A stretch of DNA of 64,000 bases. Source: Adiantum capillus-veneris. Its lineage: Eukaryota; Streptophyta; Polypodiopsida; Polypodiales; Pteridaceae. Position numbers and translations under genes: made by a program. How positions within the stretch are numbered: position 1 is the first letter of the stretch; each line of letters begins with the position of its first letter. The DNA is taken from positions 71,525,372 through 71,589,371 of the forward strand of contig CM043953.1 of the NCBI GenBank assembly GCA_014529385.2, in the 5' to 3' direction. Below are positions 11,196 to 22,600 of the stretch, piece by piece. The notes below the pieces were generated by a model. It saw only the letters and a list, made by a program, of their open reading frames with translations. It did no database searches and was not told where the DNA came from.

Positions 11196-12197
11196 GTGTA
11201 TACAAAGGCTCCAAAACTTATCGATGGAAGTAATGGAGTCTATGATGGTCCAGTGATAGTTAAGAAAATAGAGTTAGCAGACCCAGGAGAGGAGTCCAAA
11301 CTTGTTTTCATTGCCCAAGGTCTGACAGAGATTGCACAGTATGTACTTAAAGAACTTCTCAAGGAATTCAAGGATATATTTGCTTGGACATATCATGATA
11401 TGAAAGGTGTTCCACCTTCCGTGGTGCAACACACAATCCCCATGAATAGCATGGCTAAACCAGCCCAGCAACGACCCTACCCAATGAATCCTAAGTATGC
11501 AAAGATTGTTCAAGAAGAGATTGAAAAGCTTGTCAAATGCAGATTCATATACCCTATTGAGCACTCAGAATGGGTGTCTCCAATAGTGATTGTGTCAAAA
11601 AAGAATGGGAAACTCAGAGTGTGCGTGGATCTCAAAAAGGTCAATGCCGCCACTAGGAGGGACCATTACCCCTTGCTATATTCAGAACATGTGCTTGAAA
11701 GAGTTGCATGAAAGGAAGCTTATAGCTTTTTAGATGGATACTCTGGATACAATCAAATCACGATTGCAATAGAGGACCAAGCTAAAACGGCTTTTATAAC
11801 CTAATTTGGAGTGTTCGTATTTCGTGTTATGGCTTTTGGCTTAATCAATGCTCTGGCTACCTTCCAAAGATTAATAAACAGTGCTTTTAAAGAATATTTG
11901 AGGGAGTTTTGTGAAGCTTTCTTAGATGACCTTTGTGTTTATTCTTCTTGGAAAGAACATCTATCATGTTTACGAAAATTGTTTGAGAAGTGCAGATTGT
12001 ATTGCATCTCCTTAAACCCTTTCAAATGCCAAATTTGGGTTAAACATGGAGTCATTTTAGAGCATATAGTGTCCAAAAATGGGATTTCCACAGATGAGGA
12101 AAAAATTAAAGACTTTGTTGAATTGCCACCACCTACAACTATAAAGGAGTTAAAAGGTTCATGGGCCATGTTGGTTATTACCGACGGTTTATTTTAA
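11196..12197 (+). pseudogene. Reverse transcriptase of the Tat-like element
   Basis: Ty3-type RT. The order is EEIEKLVKCRFIYPI, WVSPIVIVSKKNGKLRVCVD (fingers), SGYNQITI, VMAFGLINALATFQRLIN, then the catalytic FLDD box (EAFLDDLCVYS, near 11910) and GVILEHIVSKNGI. A TGA near 11709 and a TAA near 11801 interrupt it, and a frameshift near 12160 leads into the RNase H frame. The order upstream of RNase H and integrase is Ty3, not copia. Confidence 0.85.
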
Positions 12198-12613
12198 ACT
12201 TTGCCGAGATAGCTCGTCCTTTGTACAAGCTTCTTATTGAGTTCCACTGGAGCGCGGAGTGTGACCATGCTTATGAGTCATTGAAAAAGACCTTGACAAG
12301 CGCTCCCATTCTACGAGTGCCCAATTGGAATGTAATTTTCCATGTGCATATTGATGCATCGAACTTTGCTATTGGGTGTGTTCTACCTCAACCAGGAGAA
12401 CATAAATTGGACTACCCCATTAGCTTTGCAATTCGTCGATTGAACGATGCCGAGAGAAACTACACCACTATAGAGTGGAAAGGTTTAGCTATGATTTACG
12501 CAGTGAAGAAATTTCGCTACTACCTTCTTGCCAACAAGTTTGTTTTCTATGTGGATCATCAAGCCTTGTTGTATCTAGTAAATAAACCTTGTTCCACGGG
12601 AAGAATTACATGA
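12161..12613 (+). pseudogene. RNase H of the Tat-like element
   Basis: Begins with the RT connection (GHVGYYRRFILNFAEIARPLY) and continues as Ty3 RNase H: HIDASNFAIGCVL (first catalytic Asp), NYTTIEWKGLAMIYAVKKFRYYL (the usual E-K-E here reads E-W-K-G), and YVDHQALLYL (Asp). It ends at a TGA near 12611. A second, Tat-specific archaeal-type RNase H was not seen. Confidence 0.8.
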
Positions 12614-12616
12614 TAG

Positions 12617-13750
12617 TTGTTAATTCTCCTTGAGTTTGATTTTACCGCTGTGGTGAGACCTGGTAAAAGACATGTCATGTCGGGTCATTTGTCTCGCATA
12701 CCCAATGGTGAAGCCCCTGCTGGAGTCGATGATGAATTGCCCGATACTTCCTTATTTCTAGTCGAGACCATGCCTAAATGGAGTGAGAAGATTGTGAACT
12801 TTCTAGTTAATGGTTTTCCACCCATAGAGCTTCGTAAGGATATAGCTCGAAAACTATTAAAAGAATATGAACCTTATTCTCTCATTGCAAGAACTATCTA
12901 CAAGCTAGGGAAGGATGATATTCTTAAACGTTGTGCCCATGAGGATGAGTATTTATACATACTGCAAGAAGCCCACATGGATATAGCCGGAGGACATTTC
13001 TCAAGGGAACTAACTGCTAGAAAGGTGTTGCAATTCAGGCTATTGGTGGCCTACCTTATTCAAGCATGCATCACTTTTTGCAAAAGGATGTGATGAATGC
13101 CAACGTTACAAGATCACACAACGAAAGGATAAGATGCCATTACATCCTGTTAAAGTGACTCAACCATTTGAAAAATGGGGTTTAGACTTTGTAGGCCCAA
13201 TTAGTCTGGCAGCTCGTAGCACTCAATCTCAATATATTATTGTTGCCACTGACTATGTGACAAAGTGGACGGAAGCCAGGGCGACACGTAAGGCTGATGC
13301 AAGGTCAACTGCCAAGTTTCTCTTTGAGAACATTATTACAAGATTTGGTTGTCCCTGTTATGCCATTGGAGTTTATAATTCCTAGTCTGTGTGTAGCTTC
13401 ACAAGAAGGTTGGGATGGTAACCCTTTAGTTGAGCGCTTATATATCCTTGAGAGTTTAGATGAAGAAAGATAATTGGTTGTGCAAAATGCACTTGTGGAG
13501 AAAGATAGGAGGAAGAAATGGTTTGACCGTCATCTAAAGAACAAAGATATCAATGTTGGTGAGTGATAAAGTCCTTATGTATGGAGTGCAAAATGGGAAG
13601 AATAAGTTAAAATATGCGGGAAAAGGACCATATAGAGTATGTGAAATCACCCCACACAAGGTACCATTTGTGTGGAGACTCTTGATGGAGTTGAAACCAT
13701 TGGATTCCTCAATGGAGAAAATTTAAAAGATATTATGATCCTTTAAGCCA
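12617..13750 (+). pseudogene. Integrase of the Tat-like element, core partly deleted
   Basis: The N-terminal zinc-binding region is present but frameshifted (AHMDIAGGHFS, then CDECQRYK near 13095). The first catalytic Asp is in KWGLDFVGPIS, followed by YIIVATDYVTKWTEA and LFENIITRFGCP. The frame stops at 13383-13385, and the sequence jumps directly to the C-terminal part (DRHLKNKDINVGE; then AGKGPYRVCEI near 13615). The stretch with the second Asp and the catalytic Glu of the D-D-E triad is missing, so this integrase cannot work. The deletion lies at about 13385. Confidence 0.75.
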
Positions 13751-13919
13751 AGAGGAGCTACATACCATCCAAAAAAAAAAGACAGCCAAGGCATAAGCAG
13801 AGTTGAAGAAGATACAAGCTCAAAATGAAGCTAAGGAGTGACAACAATGCATAAGACGCCAATGAAAGGCCAACCTTGGAGTTACACATGCATTCCATGT
13901 TAAAACATAGGATGGTTGG

Positions 13920-14420
13920 TTGGACTCTGACACACCTCTACGATACCCTATTGAACTAAATAGCGCCTATAAGAAAGTGCTATATAACGCCCTGTTAGAC
14001 ATGGGTGCTAAATATATATGTTGTCATATGGGGTGTGGTGTCAGCTATGAAAGTCATCCCTATATGAGGTACTATTCAAGTCAAGGGTTTCAACAAGAAA
14101 AAAACTACGATTTTTGGTATCTGGCACACTTCTGTCAGTTATGACAACGGCATTATAGCTCAAGACTTTTTGGTCATGCCTATTGGAACTATGGAAGGTC
14201 ATATAAACCTGGGACGCACGTGGATGATAGCGACCAAATGCACTATTGGTTGGGGAACAAGGAGTGTCACAACGCAGAAACAACCTCTTAGCCCTGTCAC
14301 TCAAGCCATAGTCCCTGAGATATTACCTCCTGAGGAAATAAAACCAAAAACAATGCATGTCAAGGAGGTTGAACCATATATCCCTATAGCCCAACTCTCT
14401 AAAGCTTCAACTTTTAGTTG
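13920..14420 (+). pseudogene. Second aspartic-protease-like segment, 3' of integrase
   Basis: The frame at 13920-14144 gives YNALLDMGAKYICC, a hydrophobic strand plus D-M-G-A like the retropepsin D-T/S-G-A. After a frame change near 14040 the other frame continues TIQVKGFNKKKTTIFGIW, SVSYDNGIIAQDFLVMP and then GHINLGRTWM, matching the flap-like strands and the closing hydrophobic-LGR motif of retropepsins. A TGA interrupts it near 14064-14066. This differs from the protease at 9880-10200 in sequence and position. It could be a duplicated or captured DDI/retropepsin-type domain used by the 3' ORF, or a remnant of another element inserted here; no LTR boundary separates it from the integrase remnant. 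Confidence 0.45.
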
Positions 14421-14503
14421 AAACAAAGCTTGAGACACACAAGACACATCCTAATATAGCAAAGAAAACAAAGAAGTGGGTCCCTAAAGCTTCTTTAGCG
14501 ACC

Positions 14504-15088
14504 ATGGTTGATGCTAAAAAACAGGAGCCTTTTAAGAAACACCCCACTCGCTCTCGTAAATGTAAGAAAACATTGCATTGGATTCCTAAACGACTATTGG
14601 AAGCCCAAGGCTACTATCAAGGAAATGATCAAATATGGGTGCCAAAACATAAATTGTGTTCTTACCTATCACCTGACCCATGTGAGTCAAATCCTGTGAC
14701 GACAAGGCCGATGGAAGATCGTGGGAAAGGAAAAACCACAGAACACTATACACCGGATCCGGAGCTAGTATGGGTTCCCATGCGAGAAAGGCTTGTTTCT
14801 CTCAGCTCGACCATAGAAAAAATGAATGAAGCTTCTTGCTCTTCATGTAGTTCCTATACAGAAATAGAAGCTTCGACACAACCGACACCTACCATTGTAC
14901 ATATCCATACAAACAAGAAAGAGTTTTCACCTCTCGTTGTAAGTTCACCACCTACAACAATGTTGCAAATCAAATCATGGGAGAGTACCTTACCACCCTT
15001 GCAACTAGATGAAATGCCTAGGATGGTCAAAAACTATTGGTCAAAGTTTTCACCCAAGACAACTTGGAACAATTGGTATAAAAGGTGA
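14504..15088 (+). CDS. 3' ORF of the Tat-like element with repeated W-V/I-P-K motif
   Basis: Open frame of 194 codons from ATG 14504. No known domain. A short aromatic motif recurs: KKWVPKAS (just upstream, near 14473), LHWIPKRL, QIWVPKHKL and LVWVPMRERL, in a basic N-terminal half. A Ser/Cys/Thr-rich middle follows (SCSSCSSYTEIE). It lies between the second protease-like segment and the intact ORF at 15417, so it probably belongs to the element's extra 3' coding unit, in the place of the env-like ORF of Athila elements. No transmembrane segment is seen, so an envelope role is not supported. Confidence 0.4.
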   Translation: MVDAKKQEPFKKHPTRSRKCKKTLHWIPKRLLEAQGYYQGNDQIWVPKHKLCSYLSPDPCESNPVTTRPMEDRGKGKTTEHYTPDPELVWVPMRERLVSLSSTIEKMNEASCSSCSSYTEIEASTQPTPTIVHIHTNKKEFSPLVVSSPPTTMLQIKSWESTLPPLQLDEMPRMVKNYWSKFSPKTTWNNWYKR

Positions 15089-15416
15089 TGACATCATTCC
15101 AAAAGGTATGATCTACCCAAAGAAGGGGGGAGTGTTTGCTGACATTCATCATTCACTCACTCCCCTCTTAACCTTCCTCCCTGAACTCTCAATCTCCGAT
15201 CTTAGGAAATGTATATATAAAGCCTTATACTCACAAAACAAAAATTAAAAAATAAAAAAAGTAAAAGAGCAAGAGCCACCAAACAAAAATCTGGAGACCT
15301 ACGAGTTCTATATATAACACAAAATCATAAAAACACATTATGCACAAAGACTCGACCTTTTGACATGACCCTTATAATATTTGCACTCTAACCATCATCT
15401 ATCTGTGTGTACAGAC

Positions 15417-15842
15417 ATGGCTAGTACGATAGAGTCATCCACTCTTACCTTGGGTGAGAGGTACCCTCTTTACTTTGCACAAGTGTTTCACATAGTCTAC
15501 CTGGTGCTTACATATGAATGGGATTTGGTAGATACGCTAGCGTGTGAGAGGAATTTCGAGGAGTTAGAATGGCTGATACGTCTCTTGACCACGACTGCTC
15601 CATACTTAGTAGAGGACGTCTCTCCGATTGCACAAACTTACCCTCTTGACCAAGATGACTATAGACGTCTAGTGATATTCTTAGTGAACATTTGTGCCTC
15701 TAACGGTGAGGAAGAGTTATATGATTACACGGATGGCACATATGGTCTCACAAATGATGACTTCGTTTTTCTTGATGATGACGAGGATAAGGGTTTAGCC
15801 TTAGTGTTCCCCCCCAATATCTACAATGTCCTATTCCCTTGA
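15417..15842 (+). CDS. Intact 141-residue 3' ORF of unknown function
   Basis: ATG 15417 (MASTIESSTLTLGERYP) to TGA 15840-15842, uninterrupted although most neighbouring frames are broken. The predicted protein is acidic. Its first half looks helical and amphipathic (FAQVFHIVYLVLTYEWDLV; EELEWLIRLLTT), a middle part reads DDYRRLVIFLVNICASNG, and the C-terminal third is strongly acidic (FVFLDDDEDKG). No signal peptide, zinc motif or known domain. It ends about 570 bp before the 3' LTR. It may be the element's last accessory gene or a fragment of a captured host gene; I do not recognise it. Confidence 0.4.
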   Translation: MASTIESSTLTLGERYPLYFAQVFHIVYLVLTYEWDLVDTLACERNFEELEWLIRLLTTTAPYLVEDVSPIAQTYPLDQDDYRRLVIFLVNICASNGEEELYDYTDGTYGLTNDDFVFLDDDEDKGLALVFPPNIYNVLFP

Positions 15843-16415
15843 CTGTGCAAATAATTAGGTTAGGGTTCCTTATGTTGTTTGATTGTGTTCAATAAGGGTT
15901 GGTGCCTCTTCTCACTGATGTGCCTCTTAGAGGTATTCTTTGTATTTTCTAGTATGTATGTGAACGTGTTGTTGTTGTTATGATTTGGACCTTCATGGAA
16001 TCTTTCTCTCATTCAGTCTTCAAATCAAGCGCGATCATCAACACAAACAAGTGTTTCTTGACCATTAGCATTTGCCTCTTGTCTTTGTTTTTGCAACCAT
16101 GATTATCTGCTTTAAACGTGATTGGTAGCATAATATTCCGCACATTTGCTTAGATTAAACATTAGATTCTATATAATTTTTTGTCATAATACCTTGTCTA
16201 GGTTTCAGAATCAATCAGTCTGACTAAGCTAGTTTGACCAAGTTAGGAGTTAGAAATCTTCTTTTAATACCATGGGGAATGCCTTCCTAATAATCAATGT
16301 TACTTTAGGTTCTTGATCCGATTTAGGCAGCATTGTGTGCAATGTACTAGGGCTTTCTAGTGGACTTAGTCCCTATTGACCTTTAGCTTAAGTATTATAA
16401 AGGGAGTTTACTAGG
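15843..16415 (+). other. Untranslated 3' end of the Tat-like element
   Basis: No coding signal. A purine-rich AAAGGGAG at about 16399-16406, close to the 3' LTR, may be the polypurine tract. Confidence 0.5.
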
Positions 16416-16612
16416 TGATCACCGATGAGAAGCGCACCACTTATCTTATTTTTTTCAGTAGTTTTGTAACGACTGGCCACTGTGGGCGTCCATGTGTGAA
16501 TGGGCCAAACTCTTATAAAAGGTCCATTTGACCTAAAAATCCTCATTCTCTGAGGTGTAAGCTAAGAAGTGCTCTTGCTCCATCTCTGTCTCCTTCTCCT
16601 TCATGTGCTCAA

Positions 16613-16653
<41 letters not shown>

Positions 16654-16934
16654 TGAGAGAGAGAGAGAGAAAGAGAGAATGTGTATGTGATCAAGCATTA
16701 CGACGGCATTGTCGGTGGCAAGGTGGTTGAGCGCAGCATCGACGACAGCTCCTTCTTCTTCAAACACAGGATCCTTCATGACGGAAGCATTGAGCGGTGA
16801 GTGACACACCCCTACCCCCTTGAGCTTGCTAGGCTCTTCTAGCTATGTGTTTGCAGCCTTTTGAGGCTCGCACACAGTGCACAGGCAAGTTCCGAGCTTC
16901 AACACATACGGCAAAGCGTACAAGCCTCAAACTT
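16416..16934 (+). repeat. 3' LTR of the Tat-like element
   Basis: Pair of 1981-2493, clearly diverged. TATA box TATAAAAG at 16514-16521, (TG)n(GA)n at 16615-16678. Its end is unusual: the sequence continues TTTTGGCACCA, the first bases of the element's own primer site, before similarity stops at about 16945. Confidence 0.75.
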
Positions 16935-16946
16935 TTGGCACCAAAT

Positions 16947-17265
16947 ATGTCAGTAATAAAATTAAGTACTAACTCCATAAGAGGTGCCATGGAGTTTAGG
17001 GGCTATAATTTTAAGCCATTCTCTTGCAATATTTCTCTCTCTATTCTCTTATGCTAAGCTGTGTGCAAAAATTGTGTCTCCATCTTCTTCTCTTAAAGGC
17101 TATCGCTATCATATCTATTCTTTTGTGTATGTGTGTATGGTGTCCTTGTCTATTTGTAAGTACTTGGTCAAGGGAGAGATGGTGAGAGCTTTGATGGTCG
17201 TGTGTGTGTGAGGAAAGTTGAAGAATTAGCACCCGTTGTCCGACCTCCCATCAATGGTATCAGAG
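16947..17265 (+). repeat. Possible LTR end plus initiator-Met primer site
   Basis: TGGTATCAGAG at 17255-17265 matches the standard plant primer site. The sequence before it ends ...CCCATCA and could be an LTR of about 300 bp starting at TGTCAGTAATAAAA (16948), exactly where similarity to the Tat-like LTR ends. No second copy of this LTR is in the window, so the boundary is a proposal. Confidence 0.4.
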
Positions 17266-18700
17266 TGAAGGCTTGCCGCAATCAAAAACGTAATTTCAAC
17301 TTTTTGAAAAGGAAACCAAATTGGCAATAACAGATTTGCAATTTAAAATTCAATTGATGTATATTTGGCAAATTATCCATAAAATTGCAGTTATTGGCAA
17401 TCATAAACAAAGAACTTGCGAGGAAACGAGAAGGAGAAGCTTTGGAAAAAACTTGATGTAATCAGTGATCAAGATCCGACGTTGGAGTGTTTTGAGAGAG
17501 CTCAAGGGGAGCCGATTTCAGGTTGGGTAGATAAAGAAGAGACAAAGGCCTCAAATTTGGCTCAGGAAAGAAACTAACAAATTCTTGGAAGGGCGTCGTA
17601 GGGCTTACAAAGAGCAAGGAGTGATTTCTAACTATCCAAATCCACAGGAACAAGTCGGCTCTAAGATTGTAAGGCTTGAAATACTTAATCAAGAAATCTT
17701 GACCTTAAGATGGAATTGTAGGTAGTCAAGAGAAGATTGAAATTTCACTCCAAGTAATCTTCTTTGCAAACGAGGTGGACCAATCATCCACCAAAACTTT
17801 CCCATTACAAACCATTGGTTTGTTTTTTTCCGCCTTTGTGCTCGATGAATGTTGTGGGAACAACATCCTATACACAACGAGGCCAGCAAGTTGGCCTCCA
17901 CCAAATTGATGTCTATCATCATCAAACAAGTTGCCCCTGTCATGAAGACATTTCCCCCATCTTACTCTCTGCCAAGAAACCTTTATATAGGTCGCCCTCG
18001 TCCATTCTTCCCACAACACTATCTTTCCCTCTGTCTCTACTCGTTGCCATACATTATTTTCACACTTTTGGTTAAGCCTTAATTCATTCATTTAACCCTT
18101 TTGGTCAGCAACCCCCCGTTGCATGCCCAACAAATTAAACCACGGGCACTTACTCTTAAAGGTGAAATCACCCCTCGAAGCTGAAAAAAACAAAAAATAA
18201 TATACTCACTCTACCATGGCCACCAACAAAACCGAGAGCCATTATAATTTATCTTCTTCAATACTTGCTACCAAAACCCTTTCAGTGATTATAAAGTCCC
18301 GTACTTATTTAAATTTTCCCCATTTGTAAATGATGCAAGCTCTTAAAAACACACATAGGTGATCTCTGAAGTTAAACCGTGATGATCGATTCCTATTCAT
18401 ATTAAACAGGCATAATGTCGATTGATACCTAAAATTGAGGAAGGGAGTTTAGACTCCAAAAATTCAATTTTATCAAATAACGACATGCTCAATAGATCAT
18501 CGATTTCAACCTTACTTTTGTATGACACACATGGATTGGTCGTCATCACCGATCTTATAGCTAAATAAAAATCATTTTGTTTATCTTTATCTTCTCATTG
18601 CTTGCATACCAATCACACGCACACACACATATATATAGGTGTGTATGTATATTTATATATAAAGCCATTATATCTTTAAAAAAGAAGAAAAAGAAAGCAT
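17266..18700. other. No supported gene
   Basis: A/T-rich sequence. Overlapping open stretches on both strands at 17726-18091 have no recognisable domain. A short CACACA/TATATA run lies at about 18617-18660. Confidence 0.5.
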
Positions 18701-18781
18701 GCCATCATGGCTCATCTTCCATAGCCACAACCAATTGTTGAATAGCTCACAAAACTTGCAACAATCACTTGCATTGAGTGC

Positions 18782-19310
18782 ATGCGAAGACGAGTCATGC
18801 ACGCTACACACGTTAAAATCACACTCGCTCCAAAGCAAAACAAAATTAGTAAAAATGCTTTCACTTTCAAAAAATGTGATGGCACTAAAGATGCTAGCAC
18901 TGTCTTGGCATGGGTTATTCAATTAGACGGCTACTTTCATGACGATGACTTCCATGAACATGACATGGTGAAAATCACCTCACTAGTAGTGCTTCACTAT
19001 GGTGAAATGCCACCAAACAAAATGGTAGACGACCACGTACTTGGCATGCATTTAAGAAGAAGTTTTTGTCCCACTTCTTATCCACACAACATAAAGCTAA
19101 AGCACGCCGCTAGTGCGATTTAATTTGTCAAGGTAGAAATGAAGATGTACATGCCTAACTAATCATTGTTGGAATCGTCTCATTCAATTGCAAGGCGTTG
19201 AATATGTCAGCCACAAGAAACTAAAGCAAAAGTACATAATAGGGTTAACACTTCAGATCGGGGAACACAAAGTTTCCTTTATTGTCTTCTTAAAGAAGAT
19301 ATCAAAGAAA
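18782..19310 (+). pseudogene. Ty3 gag capsid remnant
   Basis: The frame at 18782-19123 reads KKCDGTKDASTVLAWVIQLD with GYFHDDDF after it, the usual start of a Ty3 capsid (F-D-G-x-x-D-A..WL.QLD.YF), then VKITSLVVLHYGEMP. After about 19120 the capsid continues in another frame (NHCWNRLIQLQGVEYVSHK, then KQKYIIGLTLQIGE). Frameshifts and stops break it; no knuckle, protease or RT follows. It could belong to the possible LTR at 16947 or be an independent relic. Confidence 0.6.
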
Positions 19311-19499
19311 ACTCTGTAGCAAAGGAAGACCATCTTCACCAAGAAATGTATTAAGGGAGACCAAAAAGCATGGCCCATAGAGGATATAACTAGAGCATCT
19401 AATTAGATGCTCCAATTAGATAGTTTAGTTGCGAGTTGCTTCTTCATTATCATCTTCGTCATCACTACTCCGTCCCTTCTGTTTTATAATAGCACTTGA

Positions 19500-19643
19500 T
19501 GAAAGGACCAAGGGGACTAGAACATGCTCATCACCACCCAACCATGCCCTATATAGGCCCTTGGCCTTCTAAATATAGAAACCCCCTTGACTGCATGTCC
19601 GTCCTGGCCCTTGGTTGTAACTGGTCCTACCATTGTCTTGACA
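19500..19643 (-). repeat. LTR (3' LTR in element sense)
   Basis: Starts TGAAAGGACCAAGGGG and ends TTGTCTTGACA on plus. It contains CCCTATATAGG, giving a TATATA promoter core. Pair of 24802-24943. Confidence 0.9.
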
Positions 19644-19662
19644 TTACTCTCCCCTTGGAGAA
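19644..19662 (-). other. Polypurine tract
   Basis: On the element strand the bases before the 3' LTR read CCAAGGGGAGAGTAA, a purine run expected for plus-strand priming. Confidence 0.6.
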
Positions 19663-19699
19663 GCGTTTTCGTCTGCAAAAACACGAGTGATGGTATCTT

Positions 19700-22600
19700 C
19701 ATAAGAACACTAAAGTTTTCTACCGTAACATCCCTCATGGATCCAACGGTTCATTTGAGCGAAACCCGGTTCAGTAGGAGTTCAATGAAACCAAGAGTAA
19801 CATCTTGATTTTCTACATTGTTGTCCGTTTGTAACCATATGATGGTACCGGTTCCTATCCAAACATAGTGTGTAGACTCCATTTAGAACACTCATGAGCA
19901 TGGTGAACGAGTTTATCACAACAAAGATGTACCAAAAAGAGTACCTCTTGTCACTTTCCATGAAAGTAACTTGCTGACATAACTCATCAGCCAAGTTTAA
20001 GTCATCGACTTGTTCCCAATTTTTATCATCAGTAAACAACCCCACCCTAACGAGTGTGCAAGGTTGAGAACCTGAGTTATACATGAAGAGACTACACCTA
20101 GTCGCAAACATGCTTTAACTTATAGTAAGCAAACTCTAAGTAGAGCAATAAATGCTTACTGAACGAATCACTTGGTGCTAATGTACGCACTTTGCATATC
20201 CTTCAACACCAGATTACACTGTATAATCTGTCTATCCCCTTGGATAACTGACAATACTGAGGTGTGTTTTCCTCACGGTTTACAGATAGTTGTCCCAGAT
20301 GACTGGTAAACGGGGAATCACAGTAGTGTATGACATGGATGAGGAATCAACAATGTCCGAAATAACCATCGTGGTTAACTTGAAAAAATCCACAAACACC
20401 CAAACCGAGCCATGACCTCTATTGATGATTAGTAGACCCAAAAGTAATCTCCTAGAGAGATTGCACTTAGAGTGCAAAATGCTTCATAAGCAACAACTTA
20501 AGGAATATGCATGCCGTTCCAAATCAGCTTTTGCTAAACACTAGGGTCCATAACACCTAGTGTGCATGCATTTAGAAAAAACAAACCCGAACCTGTATAT
20601 CCATAATGATCCTTGCCAATACTTATGGCAAATGTGATGTGCCTAGCACGCATTAAAAAGGAATGTAAATAGTTCTGAAAAAAAACTAAATACTTTTAGT
20701 TGCAATCTTTTGCAAGCCTTGCTGAAACGTCTGAATCACAATAGAAGGTGAAACATTGATCAGTTCTAGGTACAAACAATGAAATTTTTCATTAACAACT
20801 TATAGCCTTTCTGTATGTATAAACAACCATTTGTAATGTTGTTTAGCAATACTTGTAGCTGAACAAGTCATTGTAAGTATCCGACAATTTTTGGCCACTG
20901 AAATTGCTCATGATACATCGTGCTAAAAATGGTCTAGAAAACAGATTTGACCAGCACTTAGGGACTTTGTCGTGACACATATTGGAAATAGGGGCGCCAG
21001 TGTCAGTCCCAGAGACTCATATTCGCCACATGTGGAATATGTCTCAACTAAGGATGTCTGAAAAAAGAACATCCTACAAGTACAAGATGTACTTGTGTGT
21101 GGAGGTAGCTCTAAACACTCTACGGCAAGAGTGAGAGGGACCCTCATTCATTGCTCCACACTGGCTAAACCGAACTCCTTGAGTTCCTAGACCATGTTGT
21201 ATCCCATGTGACAACATGTGCCAAATCAAATCCTACAAGTGGATTCATAACAACATAAGGCAGAAAGATAGATTGGACACTTGGCCCAAAACACTTTGTG
21301 CCGACATGCCCTTGGCATGGCTCTATAACATTCAAGCGTACTTGTACGTCTTGAAAAACCAAGCAAAGCATACTAGAAATGGAATAACACCAAATCAATA
21401 GATGAGTACCTGGATATTTGAACGTAATGTTCACTTACCCGTATTAAAATGGAGAGCAGCACGTCCCCTACCTGAAAAACAAACATCATTGCACTGGGAA
21501 CCCTGGGTGTTGTCTTTGCAATCCAAGCCCTTATATTAGAATCTACGTAGTCAAACCCCTTGGTAAGACTCTTTGTAGAAACTACCCAACTAGCAGATAA
21601 CGGTAACCAACATAGTCAACTGTGTACAGAATGATTGGAATCAACTTGAAAAGAGTGTTAATCCGCTATTGCGTGATAGATTGCGGAATTCTTTCCTTGA
21701 AAGTATAACTGGGAGAGATCAACTGTGATCCTCAATGCATATCAAAGTGACTGCCGAGCTCTTATGGACAACCATGCTGTCACAACTGATTATTGCATCT
21801 ATACTTCCTTGTAGAGATCAGCTGCTGTGAGTTGAAGATAATAAAAAACTCAACTTGAGTGTCGCACTGAAAACATGTAGTGCAAAAATGACACCCTAAA
21901 CATCCGTAATGACAAGACTCTTGCTTGTCCATTAACGTCGATGTGTACTTCCTTTGGTAGATCTTGAAAACAATCACCCAAAGAATGGCAGTAGTTGGGT
22001 CTTACCCTTGGCCTGACAACGGCTCTTAGCCTGTTTGGCTCATAGCCCTTATGCAAAATAGTGTTCAATCGACGAACCGATGAAGACTAATTTGAGTAGC
22101 ATCTTAGCCACGTGCTAGCTGTGAGTTAGAGCACCTTGGCTCAAGTTGACTCACGAGCAAAACATGTATCAAAAGCTTCTTAGAAGATTTTCAATTTTTT
22201 TTCTTAGAGAGAGAGAGAGATAGAGAACGAAAAGAAGAGCATGCTGGGCTGAGGAACTTTCCTTAAGTTTTTAGAGTGTGTGCCCAAGCTATGTGCTCTT
22301 ATGCATCTTATGCCTGACGTGCAGCTTATCGTATAAGCATTCCCTAGTTTTCCGGTATGACTCTCTCATCGAGAGAGGTAACAGAAAAACACGAAACTCA
22401 TTCCAAGCCACCTACCTTGCAGGGGTCGTGATTGTATGAGGACGACTTAGCATTGGCGCTTTGCCCATGAAATAAGTCCTAGATTTAGGTTTCCTTTTAG
22501 TGTTGTTGTGTGTTAATAACAACCAACAATCATGTTAAACAATCCATCACTGATTCTGTCCTTGACAGAGTTGTGAGTGTGATAGCGGAAGCGTAATGCA

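Larger units (their letters stand above)
1981..16934 (+). mobile_element. Ty3/gypsy element, Tat/Athila-like, decayed and nested
   Basis: Two related sequences of about 510-520 bp in the same orientation start at 1981 and 16416 (both TGATC.CCGAT.AGA). They flank gag, protease, RT, RNase H and integrase in Ty3 order on the plus strand. The 5' copy is followed at once by TGGCACCATTGCTGGGGA, the primer-site type common in plant Tat/Athila elements. Without the 2640-bp TR-GAG insert and its 5-bp duplication it would be about 12.3 kb, in keeping with that large-element group. No matching TSD was found: GTAGG precedes 1981 but does not follow the 3' LTR. There is no chromodomain after integrase; instead there are about 2.5 kb of additional 3' coding remnants. 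Many stops and an integrase deletion show it is long dead. Assignment to Tat versus Athila is an inference from primer site, size and the LRSGR gag start. Confidence 0.8.

Noticed and set aside
17689-18091. Possible host gene on either strand
   Set aside because: Overlapping frames on both strands, no domain, no supported splice sites.
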